NCBI RefSeq assembly: GCF_009936215.1
Contig: NZ_AP019551.1
Location: forward strand, 1,388,708 to 1,452,707
DNA from: Athalassotoga saccharophila
Lineage (GTDB): Bacteria; Thermotogota; Thermotogae; Mesoaciditogales; Mesoaciditogaceae
Direction of reading: 5' to 3'
Length of the DNA stretch: 64,000 nt
Positions 25,548 through 34,868 of this stretch are shown here, piece after piece. Under the pieces are notes generated by a model. It did no database searches. It was not told the DNA's origin and saw only the letters and a list, made by a program, of their open reading frames with translations. The position numbers and the translations under genes were made by a program. How positions within the stretch are numbered: position 1 is the first letter of the stretch; each line of letters starts with the position of its first letter.

Positions 25548-26881
25548 GGGTCTGTCAATAGTTTTGTGTAAACTCCATTTTTGTCAGTATTCATAAGTAT
25601 TTAGACACTCTTTCCCCAAAATGTACCTTTAATTGCTGTAAAATTTGATTCCAGTCTTTTACCTTCATCACCCATTTTTTCTTTATCTCAACTACTGCCA
25701 AATAAAGCAATTTGAATATAGCCGTATCGTTAGGTAAAACATCTCTGTTCTTTGTTTTCCTCCTCAATTGCATGTTAAAACTTTCTATCGGATTTGTAGT
25801 ATAGATGAGTTTCCTTATCTCAGGAGTAAATTGATACATCGTGGATATCCTGTCAAAACTCTTTTCCCATACATTCACAGCTAAAGGATATTTCTCAGAC
25901 CACTTTTCTTTCAAAGCGTTTAATCCCTTTCGTGCCGATTCTTCTGTCGGCGCTTGATATATACTCTTCGTATCCTTGGAGAACTCTTTTAAATCCTTGT
26001 ACGAAACGTATTTCATTCCATTCCTTATGACATGAACGACGCATCCCTGCAATTCAGTTTCAGGATAAATCGCTTCAACCGCTTCTTTCATCCCACTAAG
26101 TCCATCTGTTGTCATTATGAGAATGTCTTTAACACCACGATTTCGTAAATCACTTAAAACCTTGGCCCAATACTTGGATGTTTCTGTTTCTGCTATCCAC
26201 ATACCTAAAACATCTTTTTGTCCACCTAAATCTATTCCTACCGCAAAATAAACCGTCTTGTTTATTACCTGTTCATTTTCCCGCACATTATACCTTATCC
26301 CGTCAAGATAAACTATGGCGTATACTTCTTCAAGCCGCCTGTTTCTCCATTCTTCCATGAGCGGTATTATCTTATCCGTTATCCTCGATAAGGTTTCATT
26401 TGAAAGTTCCGCTCCGTAAATATCCTCTATCTGATTCCCAATTTCGGAGAATGTCATCCCATTAGCATACATGGATATTATCCTGTCTTCTATACCAGAA
26501 ATATCTCTTTGGCGTTTCTTAACAACCTGAGGTTCAAAATCGGAATTCCTGTCTCGTGGAACTTCTATTTCAGTTTCACCGTATTTCGACATAACCGTTT
26601 TCTTCGATTTGCCATTTCTTGAATTATCCGTCATCTTAGACTTGTAATCGTATTTGGTATATCCAAGTTGGTCCTCTAATTCAGCCTCAAGCATTTCTTC
26701 AATAACCGATGAAAACATCCTTTTTAGAGATTCTTCGATACCTGCAATATCTTTGATATCATTGTCTTTGATAAACTTTCTGATCTCATCTTTGGACATT
26801 AGTCTTTTCTTTTCCATGATTCTCCTCCTTTGAGTTTATTTTACTCAAAATGGAGGTTTACACAAATAATCTTATACTCCC
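25548..26881 (-). mobile_element. IS256-type insertion sequence inserted in plsY
   Basis: 1,334-bp element flanked by the 8-bp duplication GAATCCGG. The tips are GGGTCTGTCAATAGTTTT and, on the other strand, GGGAGTATAAGATTATTT, each followed at the same distance by GTGTAAAC and TCCATTTT, the pattern of IS256 ends. Size, duplication length and the Mutator-type transposase agree. Confidence 0.9.
25591..26817 (-). CDS. IS256-family (Mutator) transposase
   Basis: 408-residue DDE transposase. The first Asp lies in AIVYLDGIRYNVRENEQ, the second in MTTDGLSGMKEAVEAIYPE followed by QGCVVHVIRNGMKYVS, and the Glu in IYTTNPIESFNMQLRRKTK, the well-known C-terminal block of the family. The N-terminal LEAELEDQLGYTKYDYKS block is also typical. 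GGAGGAG precedes the ATG. The frame is intact, so the element may be active. Confidence 0.95.
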   Translation of the reverse strand: MEKKRLMSKDEIRKFIKDNDIKDIAGIEESLKRMFSSVIEEMLEAELEDQLGYTKYDYKSKMTDNSRNGKSKKTVMSKYGETEIEVPRDRNSDFEPQVVKKRQRDISGIEDRIISMYANGMTFSEIGNQIEDIYGAELSNETLSRITDKIIPLMEEWRNRRLEEVYAIVYLDGIRYNVRENEQVINKTVYFAVGIDLGGQKDVLGMWIAETETSKYWAKVLSDLRNRGVKDILIMTTDGLSGMKEAVEAIYPETELQGCVVHVIRNGMKYVSYKDLKEFSKDTKSIYQAPTEESARKGLNALKEKWSEKYPLAVNVWEKSFDRISTMYQFTPEIRKLIYTTNPIESFNMQLRRKTKNRDVLPNDTAIFKLLYLAVVEIKKKWVMKVKDWNQILQQLKVHFGERVSKYL

Positions 26882-26945
26882 GAATCCGGGCTTTTTCCGG
26901 CAGTCATTACAGCCTCATATGACACGACAAAGGGACTTATATCAA
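26882..26945 (+). pseudogene. plsY: plsY remnant, continuation after the IS256-type element
   Basis: Begins with the right GAATCCGG copy and reads ESGLFPAVITASYDTTKG in the plsY frame, including the Asp-x-x-Lys-Gly that follows the catalytic loop. Similarity fades near 26945, where the antisense group II intron sequence begins. The exact boundary is uncertain by about 20 bases. Confidence 0.65.
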
Positions 26946-27303
26946 TGGCTATCAGATTTCTGAGTATCTTGCTTATTGCCAGTTTTACTATCTTATCTTC
27001 GCATGCTGGTATCCCGAGAGGTCTTAATTCAGATTTACCGGGCTTGGGAATGTACACCCGTCTGACTGGCTGCGGAATGTAGGTCATATCCTTCAGTGAT
27101 TCGTGTAGCCTTTTAATGTTTTCTTGAAGGTTTTCTTCGTATTCCGCTTTGGTAACCTCGTCAACACCGGCCGCTTTATTTGCCTTCAGTTCGTTGTGGC
27201 ATTCAAGCAACATTTCCTCATTTATGAGATGCGCTAAACTTGTGAATCTCTCCTTCGGCCTTTCTTTCGCAATCTGTGCTATCCTTGCAAGTTTCGTTTC
27301 CAA
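26945..27303 (-). pseudogene. group II intron reverse transcriptase, N-terminal fragment
   Basis: Reads ERFTSLAHLINEEML, NKAAGVDEVTKAEYEENL, YIPQPVRRVYIPKPGKSELR and PLGIPACEDKIVKLAI, which are the RT0 to RT2 blocks of LtrA-like intron proteins. After ILRNLIAID the open frame runs on for about 25 codons, but these are antisense to the plsY remnant and are not RT. The catalytic YADD block and the maturase domain are lost. Confidence 0.85.
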
Positions 27304-27708
27304 TCGTTTCCCACCTCTGTGTGCAGCAATTGTTTCCCCTACAAAGTCCTCTTAATGTAGTTGCCTTCTCTCCACAGCCATTAAGCCGTTTCTTAGATAC
27401 TACGCAGCTATCCGACTTCCTGCCCGTCTTTTGCCTTCCTCACTTTTTAGACTTGTAAGGCATACTCTATTCAGAGAACAGACAGGATCTCCTGAGTTTC
27501 TGTTAACTCTCGATTATGATGTGCCGAGTTCTCAGATCCCGGGGCGCCATTGAAAACTCACCATTTCGCTTTCAACGATGTTGCCTTGTGAGTAGCTTAA
27601 AGTGTTCAGTTACCTGAACACCTCCAAGGCTAACTACGAAACTGCTGGTTGGGCATTATTTCGATGGGACTTCCACCCATTAGAGTTAACACAATTTCTC
27701 AGCCGCAC
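26945..27708 (-). mobile_element. truncated group II intron
   Basis: Read on the minus strand, the sequence starts at 27708 with GTGCGGCTGAG, then AACTCTAATGGGTGGAAGTC, the usual opening of a bacterial group II intron, followed by about 400 bases of structured RNA-type sequence (27304-27708) and the first third of a reverse-transcriptase gene. The rest of the RT, domains V-VI and the 3' end are missing; the sequence breaks off against the plsY remnant near 26945. It cannot splice or move by itself. Confidence 0.75.
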
Positions 27709-27731
27709 TACACAAATAATCTTATACTCCC
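27709..27731 (-). repeat. 23-bp tip of a second IS256-type element, 5' exon of the intron
   Basis: Identical over 23 bases to the right tip of the neighbouring IS256-type element (26859-26881) and in the same orientation, ending GGGAGTATAAG. The identity stops exactly where the intron's GTGCG begins, so the intron appears to have inserted inside the terminal repeat of another copy whose body is gone. Confidence 0.75.
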
Positions 27732-27738
27732 AATAGTT

Positions 27739-27794
27739 TCATTATTACCTTCACAAAATCACCGTAAAAAACCCACATTTCCAAACGTAAATGA
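27739..27794 (+). repeat. 56-bp direct repeat, left copy, beside the methyltransferase gene
   Basis: Identical over 56 bases to 35156-35211. It begins TCATTATTACCTTCACAA and ends CCCACATTTCCAAACGTAAA plus TGA. The two copies bracket the restriction-modification-like pair. Confidence 0.9.
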
Positions 27795-27837
27795 GACAAT
27801 TTCTGTGGGCGGCGTGGATCAATTTTATTTTATACAG
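27795..27837 (-). repeat. IS21-like end fragment at the 3' edge of the methyltransferase gene
   Basis: Read from 27837 on the minus strand: TGTATAAAATAAAATTGATC and then a CCACGCCGCCCACA stretch. A TGTATAAA tip followed by spaced AAATTGATCC repeats is the pattern of IS21-family ends. A similar end lies at 35979-36030 and an inverted relative near 35236-35268. No istA or istB gene remains. Confidence 0.5.
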
Positions 27838-30800
27838 CTCTATTTGCTTTCTCCAATCTATTTTTGACAAGTTCTGCAACTGCCCAGTAAACTTCTTTGC
27901 GCTCTTCTTCGGTTAAGCCGAGAGCATCAAAAATAATATTATCAAGGGCTTGTCGATCTGGCATAGGATTAGGTTCCTGATCACGAATAGGTTTTGATGG
28001 GTCAAATCCAAGCTCAGCAAAGATGGTATTTATAAAAGATTTATTAGAAAAATCAATTTTCCCCTTGATTTCAAAATTATCTAATTTTGGTATAAGAATT
28101 TGATTTACCTCATAAACTTTTACATCTGCAGCTCCACCACCGTATCCTCTTGCACTTAATTCAATCCAAAATAGACAATAAGTGCTATTAAGTATAAAGA
28201 CTGTATTTTCATTACAATATATATCGTAAAAACGGGCATCAGCAAAAGCTGCTTTATTAAATACCACAAAGAATCTCTCACCATAAGTCATTGTCCATAA
28301 TGCTGTACTTATTTCTGATTCTCTCAAATCCCACCATGGTTTTCTACTTTTGCAAGTCGGTTTATTTTGATACCCTTGTTTTTCTCCCCACTTTATATAT
28401 TCAAGAGCTTTTGTTCCTTTCAACTGTGATTTTGAATCATGGCACATAAAAGCAAGATAATTTAAATCTTCAATTTTTACAACTATTGTCTTTAATTCTT
28501 TTGGGCTTTTTATAACAGGTTTTAAAAATCTTGCTTCGATTTCTCCTTTCCACCCAACATCATTTTTAACTTCTATCAGAACATTGGGGTTATTGCCTGC
28601 TATTTCTGCAACCTCTTTAACTGTTTTACCCACTGGTTTCAAATAAAAGAATTCATTTGCTCCTGTTTTTATTCCAAATTTTACTTCTGCGATATCTCCC
28701 AACCTAACTAACTTTCCCTTTCCTTTTTCTAAGATTTTGAAGTAAATTTCAGGTGCTCTTAGATATTTTCCACCCCATTTGTTGCCAATATATGGAAGAT
28801 CTTCTAAGTTTTGACCAAAGTTTGATTCATCGTTTCCATCGAATTCTGTCCCTTCTAACAATAAATCTTTTTTCGTCTTTGGGTATAGTCTGAAGTCTTC
28901 ATCATTAAAGTTAGGTTCATTAATTGCTTCTATTTTTTTGATTACATATGGGTTGGATACATCTTCAAAGGGCTTTTTGAATGCGACGAACTTTAACGTA
29001 TAATCTTTTAAAGGATTCTCTGGTTTCCTTATCAAAACAATTACTGTGTTTATATCCGCTTCCTTGAAAGAACGTTTTTTTAAGTTATCAATTATCAGTA
29101 AAGGCTCCATATTTTTGAGTAAAAATTCTTGCAACTTTGTTCCATAATTAACGTCAAGCCATGAATTTGAACTTATAAAGCAAAAAACGCCATCTGATTT
29201 AAGTAATGATAAACCCTTATAATAGAAGTAAACATAAAGGTCGCTTGTTCTATCAATCTTTGCAAGATTATCCCATTCATTTTTGGCAGACTGAATTAAT
29301 TTGTTTTTGTATTCTTTCTTTAGTTCGCTCCATTCTTTACCATTATAATTTTTTTGATTTTCAAGTGGAGGAGCGATAAGTTCTTGTCGAACATATGGTG
29401 GATTACCTATTACAATATCAAATCCACCTTTTTCTGCAAATATTTCAATAAAGTCAACTTCCCAGAGAAAATAATCTTTCTCTGCTTTTTTACCTATTTC
29501 TGAATAAATATTTTTGTATTTAGTAATATTGTTATTATATAATGATATCTTTTCTTCTATTTCTTTTATCTTATTTTCTTTTTTTTCTTTTATCTGGTTC
29601 TCTATTTGGGGATTTTCTTTTTCAAAAAGGCTCCTGGATTTTTTTAGTGATTCAATATTACTGCTAAGAGATTGTATTTCTTTCTCGGTTTGTTCAATCT
29701 TAAACTGAACTATTTCTTTAAAAATCTCTTGTTCAAACATTTCAATATCTCTTTCTTCTTTGAGATCATCGTCTCTTGATCCGACGAAGAAACGTTCTTT
29801 TTTTTCTACAAGTTTTTCTATTTTTACCCTTATTGAAGGAGGAAGTGAAGGCATTTTATTCTCATTTTTCAGAGTAATATAAACTCCGGCTATCTCTTCA
29901 ATTAATGAGTCTCCCTGACGAATTTTGAAAGAAAGATTCGGAAGTAGAGGTTTTGTGTAATCCATATATTGTTCGCCTGTTTCAACAATTAAAGATAGCC
30001 ATAATCTTAATTCTGCAACCATTACAGCCCAATATTTAACATCCACACCATAAATATTTTCACAAATGATTTTTTCTTTTAGGGCAAATAAGTTTTCTTT
30101 ACCTTCAAGATCTCGATTCAGTTTAGAGTGTAATTCAACAAGAATATTCAGCATTGCAACAAGAAAAGAACCGGAACCAACGGCAGGATCAACCACTTTT
30201 AATCTATCTAACTTATCACTTATATTCTCTAGTTCTTCTTCTGATAACTTATTATCGTCCGTGTTAAACACAAAATCTGTGATTTTTTCTTTTTGTATTT
30301 TTGTCTCTTTAGTAAGGTACTCAACAAGAGATAATCGTGTCATTAAGTCAATTTCAATTCTCGGTGTGTAAAAAATGCCTGATTCTTCTCTTTCATCTTC
30401 AAGAATAAGAGATTCATAAACCTTGCCAAGCATTTCAGGATCAACAGCAACTTCAACATCAAGAGGAGTTGATTCATCAATAGTAAAATTGTAAATTTCA
30501 AGAAATCCTTTGCGATTATCATTTGGATCTGATTCAAAGAGCCATTCAAAAACCGAATCTGGAATATTAACATCTTTATCAAGTTTTGTTTTTGAAAACA
30601 AACCGCCATCTAAAAATGGCATCAATTTTAGAGATTCTTTGATATCGTCAGGTATGCCTTCTGAAATAAGATGCTGCTTTTTATTAAATGCACCAAAGAA
30701 AAGACTCGATAGCCATCTAGAATAAAATACATCCTTTGACTTTGTAGATTTCTTCCAATCTAAATATTTTAACCAGAAATTTTTTAAATATTTTCTGTCT

Positions 30801-31534
30801 TGGAGCCATCCTTTTTTTTGAAGAAAATAAACAAAAAGAATTCTCGATAATAAAAGTTGAGCGAACGAACGTTTATCTAATGAAATATCATTAGGTAATG
30901 ATTTTATAATAATTTCATTAAGCGCGTATTTGTAAGCGTCAAAAAATTCTTCTGTTACAGGTTCAACATTAAAGGCATTTTCTAAATCTTCAAGTTTTGG
31001 CATTTGATCATTTTCAAGTATCGGAATAAATCTCGATTTTGCAGTATGGATATTTTGGTTTTCTCCAACAAGAAATGACCATCGTCTTGCAGATGTGGCT
31101 TTTTCTTTAATTTTAACTTCACCATCAAATTCTTCAAAAAAATAATTCATTTTGACAAGAGAAAACCTCCAGTCCTTATTTTCTGGCGATTCAAAGGCAA
31201 CAAGAGCCGCATCTTTAATTTCTATTTTTTCATTTTCTTTCAAATACCACTCAATAAAATTTCTTTGCGCAGTTCTCGCCCTTTCAAGCGAGGTACTTTT
31301 CTTCAGCTTAACGATTAGTAAATCAATTTTCTTACCACCATAAGAGTATTTGCCAATTATCTTTAAGGAATAAATGTGTGGCTGGAAACGTTCTGGAATT
31401 GAATCTTTCAGATATAACTGACTTTCTATTGGTTGAAAATTTTTTAAAAGGTCTTTCAGGAACAATGTGAATTTATTTTCATCAAAAGCTTGTTCGAAAA
31501 CACTTAGAAGTCTTTCAGCATCTGTTCTATTCAT
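27830..31534 (-). CDS. Eco57I-like N6-adenine DNA methyltransferase of a two-gene RM-like module
   Basis: 1,234-residue protein. SAM motif I is DPAVGSGSFLVAML (about residue 448) and the N6-adenine motif IV is GNPPYV (about 711); Eco57I-type linking segments lie between, with a long coiled region (about 600-690). The first 200 residues hold KIDLLIVKLK, reminiscent of a PD-(D/E)xK core but lacking a clear second acidic residue, so nuclease activity is doubtful. The C-terminal 350 residues should recognise the DNA target. The start overlaps the helicase stop (ATGA). The final codons GCT GTA TAA coincide with an IS21-like tip, so the last residues may have been replaced. Visibly more A+T-rich than flanking core genes. 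Confidence 0.85.
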   Translation of the reverse strand: MNRTDAERLLSVFEQAFDENKFTLFLKDLLKNFQPIESQLYLKDSIPERFQPHIYSLKIIGKYSYGGKKIDLLIVKLKKSTSLERARTAQRNFIEWYLKENEKIEIKDAALVAFESPENKDWRFSLVKMNYFFEEFDGEVKIKEKATSARRWSFLVGENQNIHTAKSRFIPILENDQMPKLEDLENAFNVEPVTEEFFDAYKYALNEIIIKSLPNDISLDKRSFAQLLLSRILFVYFLQKKGWLQDRKYLKNFWLKYLDWKKSTKSKDVFYSRWLSSLFFGAFNKKQHLISEGIPDDIKESLKLMPFLDGGLFSKTKLDKDVNIPDSVFEWLFESDPNDNRKGFLEIYNFTIDESTPLDVEVAVDPEMLGKVYESLILEDEREESGIFYTPRIEIDLMTRLSLVEYLTKETKIQKEKITDFVFNTDDNKLSEEELENISDKLDRLKVVDPAVGSGSFLVAMLNILVELHSKLNRDLEGKENLFALKEKIICENIYGVDVKYWAVMVAELRLWLSLIVETGEQYMDYTKPLLPNLSFKIRQGDSLIEEIAGVYITLKNENKMPSLPPSIRVKIEKLVEKKERFFVGSRDDDLKEERDIEMFEQEIFKEIVQFKIEQTEKEIQSLSSNIESLKKSRSLFEKENPQIENQIKEKKENKIKEIEEKISLYNNNITKYKNIYSEIGKKAEKDYFLWEVDFIEIFAEKGGFDIVIGNPPYVRQELIAPPLENQKNYNGKEWSELKKEYKNKLIQSAKNEWDNLAKIDRTSDLYVYFYYKGLSLLKSDGVFCFISSNSWLDVNYGTKLQEFLLKNMEPLLIIDNLKKRSFKEADINTVIVLIRKPENPLKDYTLKFVAFKKPFEDVSNPYVIKKIEAINEPNFNDEDFRLYPKTKKDLLLEGTEFDGNDESNFGQNLEDLPYIGNKWGGKYLRAPEIYFKILEKGKGKLVRLGDIAEVKFGIKTGANEFFYLKPVGKTVKEVAEIAGNNPNVLIEVKNDVGWKGEIEARFLKPVIKSPKELKTIVVKIEDLNYLAFMCHDSKSQLKGTKALEYIKWGEKQGYQNKPTCKSRKPWWDLRESEISTALWTMTYGERFFVVFNKAAFADARFYDIYCNENTVFILNSTYCLFWIELSARGYGGGAADVKVYEVNQILIPKLDNFEIKGKIDFSNKSFINTIFAELGFDPSKPIRDQEPNPMPDRQALDNIIFDALGLTEEERKEVYWAVAELVKNRLEKANRAV

Positions 31535-34500
31535 TCTTTGCCTCCACCATTAATCAAATATAGCGATAATATGGTCTCTCTTTTTCCTTCTGGTATAGAG
31601 GACGTCTCAACATAATGACTTTCGAGAAACACCTTTGAAATTACTCTTTGCAACGTATTTATGACTTTTAACGGATTCTGCTTTTCACTTCCAAGTTTGT
31701 TTAACTCTGCAGTTGCTTTTTTCATTGTTTGCTTGGGTAATGATCCTTCCTCGATCCGACTTATAAGTTTACTAATATATTCTTCTTGTTCTTCTGTTAA
31801 TCGCTTAGTATCTTGCTGGATTGCTTTCAAAATTTTTAAAATATTAGTTGCACTATCATTTCTAATATGTCTAGAATTTTCAATAAAATTTTCCTGTGTT
31901 GAAACAAGGAAAGCGTTTTTATTCCTTTCAAGAAATTCGTAATAATTATGAAGGGGTAATTTTTCTTTTTTTGTATTTAGAGAGCTTTCAATAATTTCTG
32001 CAACCCTCAAAAAATCGATCTCAATCGTACTGTTTCTATCCGAGAGGAAAAATTTAATTAATCTCCCTTTTCTAAAGAAAGTAATTAAAAAATCACCTAA
32101 AGTAATATTGCTTAAAGATGAAGGAGACATTTTTGCACAACGGGCTTTTCTGGGAAGTTGCTTTATTTTTTCAAATAAATGTGGATCGTTTTCTCGAATA
32201 TTTTCAATAACCTTCAAATATTTCAATTCGCTCTCTTCTGTTTCGCCTTCTGTAACTATTTCCTTTGAAATTAGTTTATCAAATAATTCATGTGAAGATA
32301 CAGGTTCTCCTTCTGTTAATATAAAGGCATCACCACCAAGTAATGTCAAAAATTCATTTATTTTCGAACTCGCAATTCGTGTAAGCTCTATTTCAGAATC
32401 TGATTGTTTTGTCGGAAAAAAATTGAACGTGTATATTTTATCAAAAGATGTATCTATACGGTTTATTCTTCCTATTCTTTGCATTAATCTTGTAGGATTC
32501 CATGGTATATCATAGTTTATTATTACATTTGATCGGTGAAGATTGACTCCCTCAGAAAGTACCTCAGTTGAGACCAATATTCTATAATCATCTTTCTTAT
32601 TCTTTGCTCTTGCATCAAAATTTTCTATAACTTGATCTCTAACTTCTTCTTTAGAATCTCCATGAAATAAGAGCGCAATTTTACCTAAATGGTTATTTAT
32701 ATTTTGAGTAAGGTACTCTGCTGTCTCCTTTGACTCTGTAAAGATTATTATTTTATTATCCTTAAAAATATTATCTTTATTCAGATTATCCAATAAAGTC
32801 TCAATTTTAGGATCTCGGTTTATAGATTGCCATATAGATTTTATATTTTCCAAAATTTTGAGATCATTCTCAAGATCATCTTTTAACTGGGATTTGAAAT
32901 CCTTACTAGGATATCTTTCTGCTTTACCTTCATCAATAAGTTTTTGAACTGCTTCATCGTTTCCCAGTTCTAAAAGTTCAAAGATCTTATTTATATAACC
33001 CTTACTTACATAAACATTTCCTTTGTCATATTCTTCAATGAATTTCTTATAAGAATTTATAAATCTGTCAATGCTATTTCTAAATGCATAAAAACTACTT
33101 TCAAGGCGTTTTACAAGGAGTACTTTCATAAAACTACCCATATTTCTTTGTGATTGTTCTTCTATATGAGAAATATTTTTCATCAAATAAAGTAATGGCG
33201 TATAACGAGCATATTTGAATTTCTTAGTTATTAGCCGAACCGTTTCCATAAAGATTTTGTCTTCTTCGTCATTTAATTGGTAATAAAATGGTTTTGGAGC
33301 TTTTACTTCTGGGAATTTAATTTTATTTTTCTTCAGATCCTCAGAAAAATATTTCTCTATTTCTGCTCTTGTCCTTCTGACCATTAAATATTTTAGAATT
33401 TTATCACGGATTTCTTTTGAATTACTTTTTTCTATTTCAATCAAGTCATTATAATCCTTCTGTCGATCAACTAAGTTAAGTTTTGATTCAAGTCTGCTAA
33501 AAAATGTTTCAAGATTTTGAACCCCAGGAATAGTGCTTTTCCTTGCGTTTTGAAAAAGTTTAATCAGTGCAAGAATATCTTTGGGTGAGTTGTTATAAGG
33601 GGTAGCAGAAACTAAAATTACTCTTTTACCACGGCAAATTTCAGAAATTTTTTCATAACTAATAGTTATTTCGTTTCTAAAGCGATGCGCTTCATCTATA
33701 ATAATATTTTTAAAATCTGTTCGTTCCACTATCTTTTTTGCCTCATTAAGATTACCAATAGAAACATACTCAGCAGGAACATGAAAATCAGAAAAAACAT
33801 TTGGCCAAGAACCAGGGTTACTTTTATTAAGAATGGCGGGTGGAGCTATAACAAGAGTTCTGCCGTCAATCTGATTTGCAAGCATTGCTGTTATATAAGT
33901 TTTCCCAAGTCCCACTACATCAGAAATAAAAACTCCGCCATACTCTTCTAATATCCTTTTAGCATTCAAAACAGCTTGTTCTTGATACTTGAATCTTTTA
34001 AAATTTTGAGGTAAGTATTCCATAAAAACATCATCATTTCTTGTCAATTCTTCTTTAAAATATTCATATAAGAACTTAAGATAAAGTTCATAAGGAGTTA
34101 TATCTTGATTTAGCCAAGTTTTGGAATTTATTGTCTGTACGAATTTTTCACTAACATCAACAGATTCTTTCCATAATTCTTCAAATTTTTGTTTTGCAAA
34201 TTCATAATCAGCATAGTTCTTCAATTCGACATTAAATTCGATATTATCGGCAAGACCAGATTGAGTAAAATTACTTGAACCCGTGATGACTCTTCCTTTA
34301 TCTCTGTCTCCTTCCCTAAAAGTCATAATATATAATTTGGCATGAATATCATGAAATGGGTAAGCTTTTACTTGCAACTTACCATTTTTTATCCATTCAA
34401 TAAATTTCTGCACTCCTTCTTCAACAATTTGATTGTCTTCAGATTCAGACATTTCATTTTCTACGAGATTTTCGACTATTTGCCTGGTTTCTAGATAAGA

Positions 34501-34839
34501 AAATTGAAATGAATCTTGTGACTTGTCTTCTGCAAATCTTATTAAATTATAAGTTTCTTTGTTTGTATTAATTCCAATAAGAATTCTTATATTTTTTGTT
34601 TGCTCCAGTGATTTATATATTGAATGAAATCCACTTATATAAAAATAAGCGACCAGACAATCAAAGAATTCGCAATCCCTTATTAGTTGATTAAACCTAT
34701 CTTTGAGTGTCTTACCTGATTCGTTCGTTATAAATGATAAGTCTAAATTTGATTTCTTATTTTCCTGAACTATCGATGATTCATAAAAATTTTTGTTAAA
34801 ACTTGTTGAATTTTCCTTATAAAATTTGTTCTTATCCAT
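31531..34839 (-). CDS. PLD-nuclease / SF2 helicase fusion of a two-gene RM-like module
   Basis: About 1,102 residues. An N-terminal phospholipase-D-like nuclease domain has HDIHAKLYIM (HxK, about 160) and GSSNFTQSGLADNIEFNVE. An SNF2-like ATPase follows: DVVGLGKTYIT (motif I, about 308), IIIDEAHRFRN (II, about 380), VSATPYNN (III), EGVNLHRSNVIINYD (V) and QRIGRINRID (VI, about 784). The C-terminal 250 residues are unassigned. It presumably translocates on DNA and cuts, guided by the methyltransferase partner translated from the overlapping gene. I use the ATG with GGAG nine bases upstream; TTG 34848 abuts the site too closely. Confidence 0.85.
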   Translation of the reverse strand: MDKNKFYKENSTSFNKNFYESSIVQENKKSNLDLSFITNESGKTLKDRFNQLIRDCEFFDCLVAYFYISGFHSIYKSLEQTKNIRILIGINTNKETYNLIRFAEDKSQDSFQFSYLETRQIVENLVENEMSESEDNQIVEEGVQKFIEWIKNGKLQVKAYPFHDIHAKLYIMTFREGDRDKGRVITGSSNFTQSGLADNIEFNVELKNYADYEFAKQKFEELWKESVDVSEKFVQTINSKTWLNQDITPYELYLKFLYEYFKEELTRNDDVFMEYLPQNFKRFKYQEQAVLNAKRILEEYGGVFISDVVGLGKTYITAMLANQIDGRTLVIAPPAILNKSNPGSWPNVFSDFHVPAEYVSIGNLNEAKKIVERTDFKNIIIDEAHRFRNEITISYEKISEICRGKRVILVSATPYNNSPKDILALIKLFQNARKSTIPGVQNLETFFSRLESKLNLVDRQKDYNDLIEIEKSNSKEIRDKILKYLMVRRTRAEIEKYFSEDLKKNKIKFPEVKAPKPFYYQLNDEEDKIFMETVRLITKKFKYARYTPLLYLMKNISHIEEQSQRNMGSFMKVLLVKRLESSFYAFRNSIDRFINSYKKFIEEYDKGNVYVSKGYINKIFELLELGNDEAVQKLIDEGKAERYPSKDFKSQLKDDLENDLKILENIKSIWQSINRDPKIETLLDNLNKDNIFKDNKIIIFTESKETAEYLTQNINNHLGKIALLFHGDSKEEVRDQVIENFDARAKNKKDDYRILVSTEVLSEGVNLHRSNVIINYDIPWNPTRLMQRIGRINRIDTSFDKIYTFNFFPTKQSDSEIELTRIASSKINEFLTLLGGDAFILTEGEPVSSHELFDKLISKEIVTEGETEESELKYLKVIENIRENDPHLFEKIKQLPRKARCAKMSPSSLSNITLGDFLITFFRKGRLIKFFLSDRNSTIEIDFLRVAEIIESSLNTKKEKLPLHNYYEFLERNKNAFLVSTQENFIENSRHIRNDSATNILKILKAIQQDTKRLTEEQEEYISKLISRIEEGSLPKQTMKKATAELNKLGSEKQNPLKVINTLQRVISKVFLESHYVETSSIPEGKRETILSLYLINGGGKE

Positions 34840-34862
34840 TCTTCTCAACTCCAGTGAATCCC

Positions 34863-34868
34863 ATTATA
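34863..34868 (-). promoter_or_regulatory. -10 box of the PLD-helicase operon
   Basis: TATAAT on the minus strand about 24 bases before the ATG, without a TGn extension and without a good -35. This suggests the module carries its own promoter. Confidence 0.45.

Noticed and set aside
29514-29708. Plus-strand frame inside the methyltransferase gene
   Set aside because: Antisense shadow of the coiled-coil region; hydrophobic composition mirrors Lys/Glu codons.
27830-34839. Classical Type I RM, BREX or DISARM system
   Set aside because: No specificity subunit, PglZ, BrxC, DrmA or DrmB gene is present; only two proteins with a PLD-helicase and Eco57I-type methyltransferase were seen.
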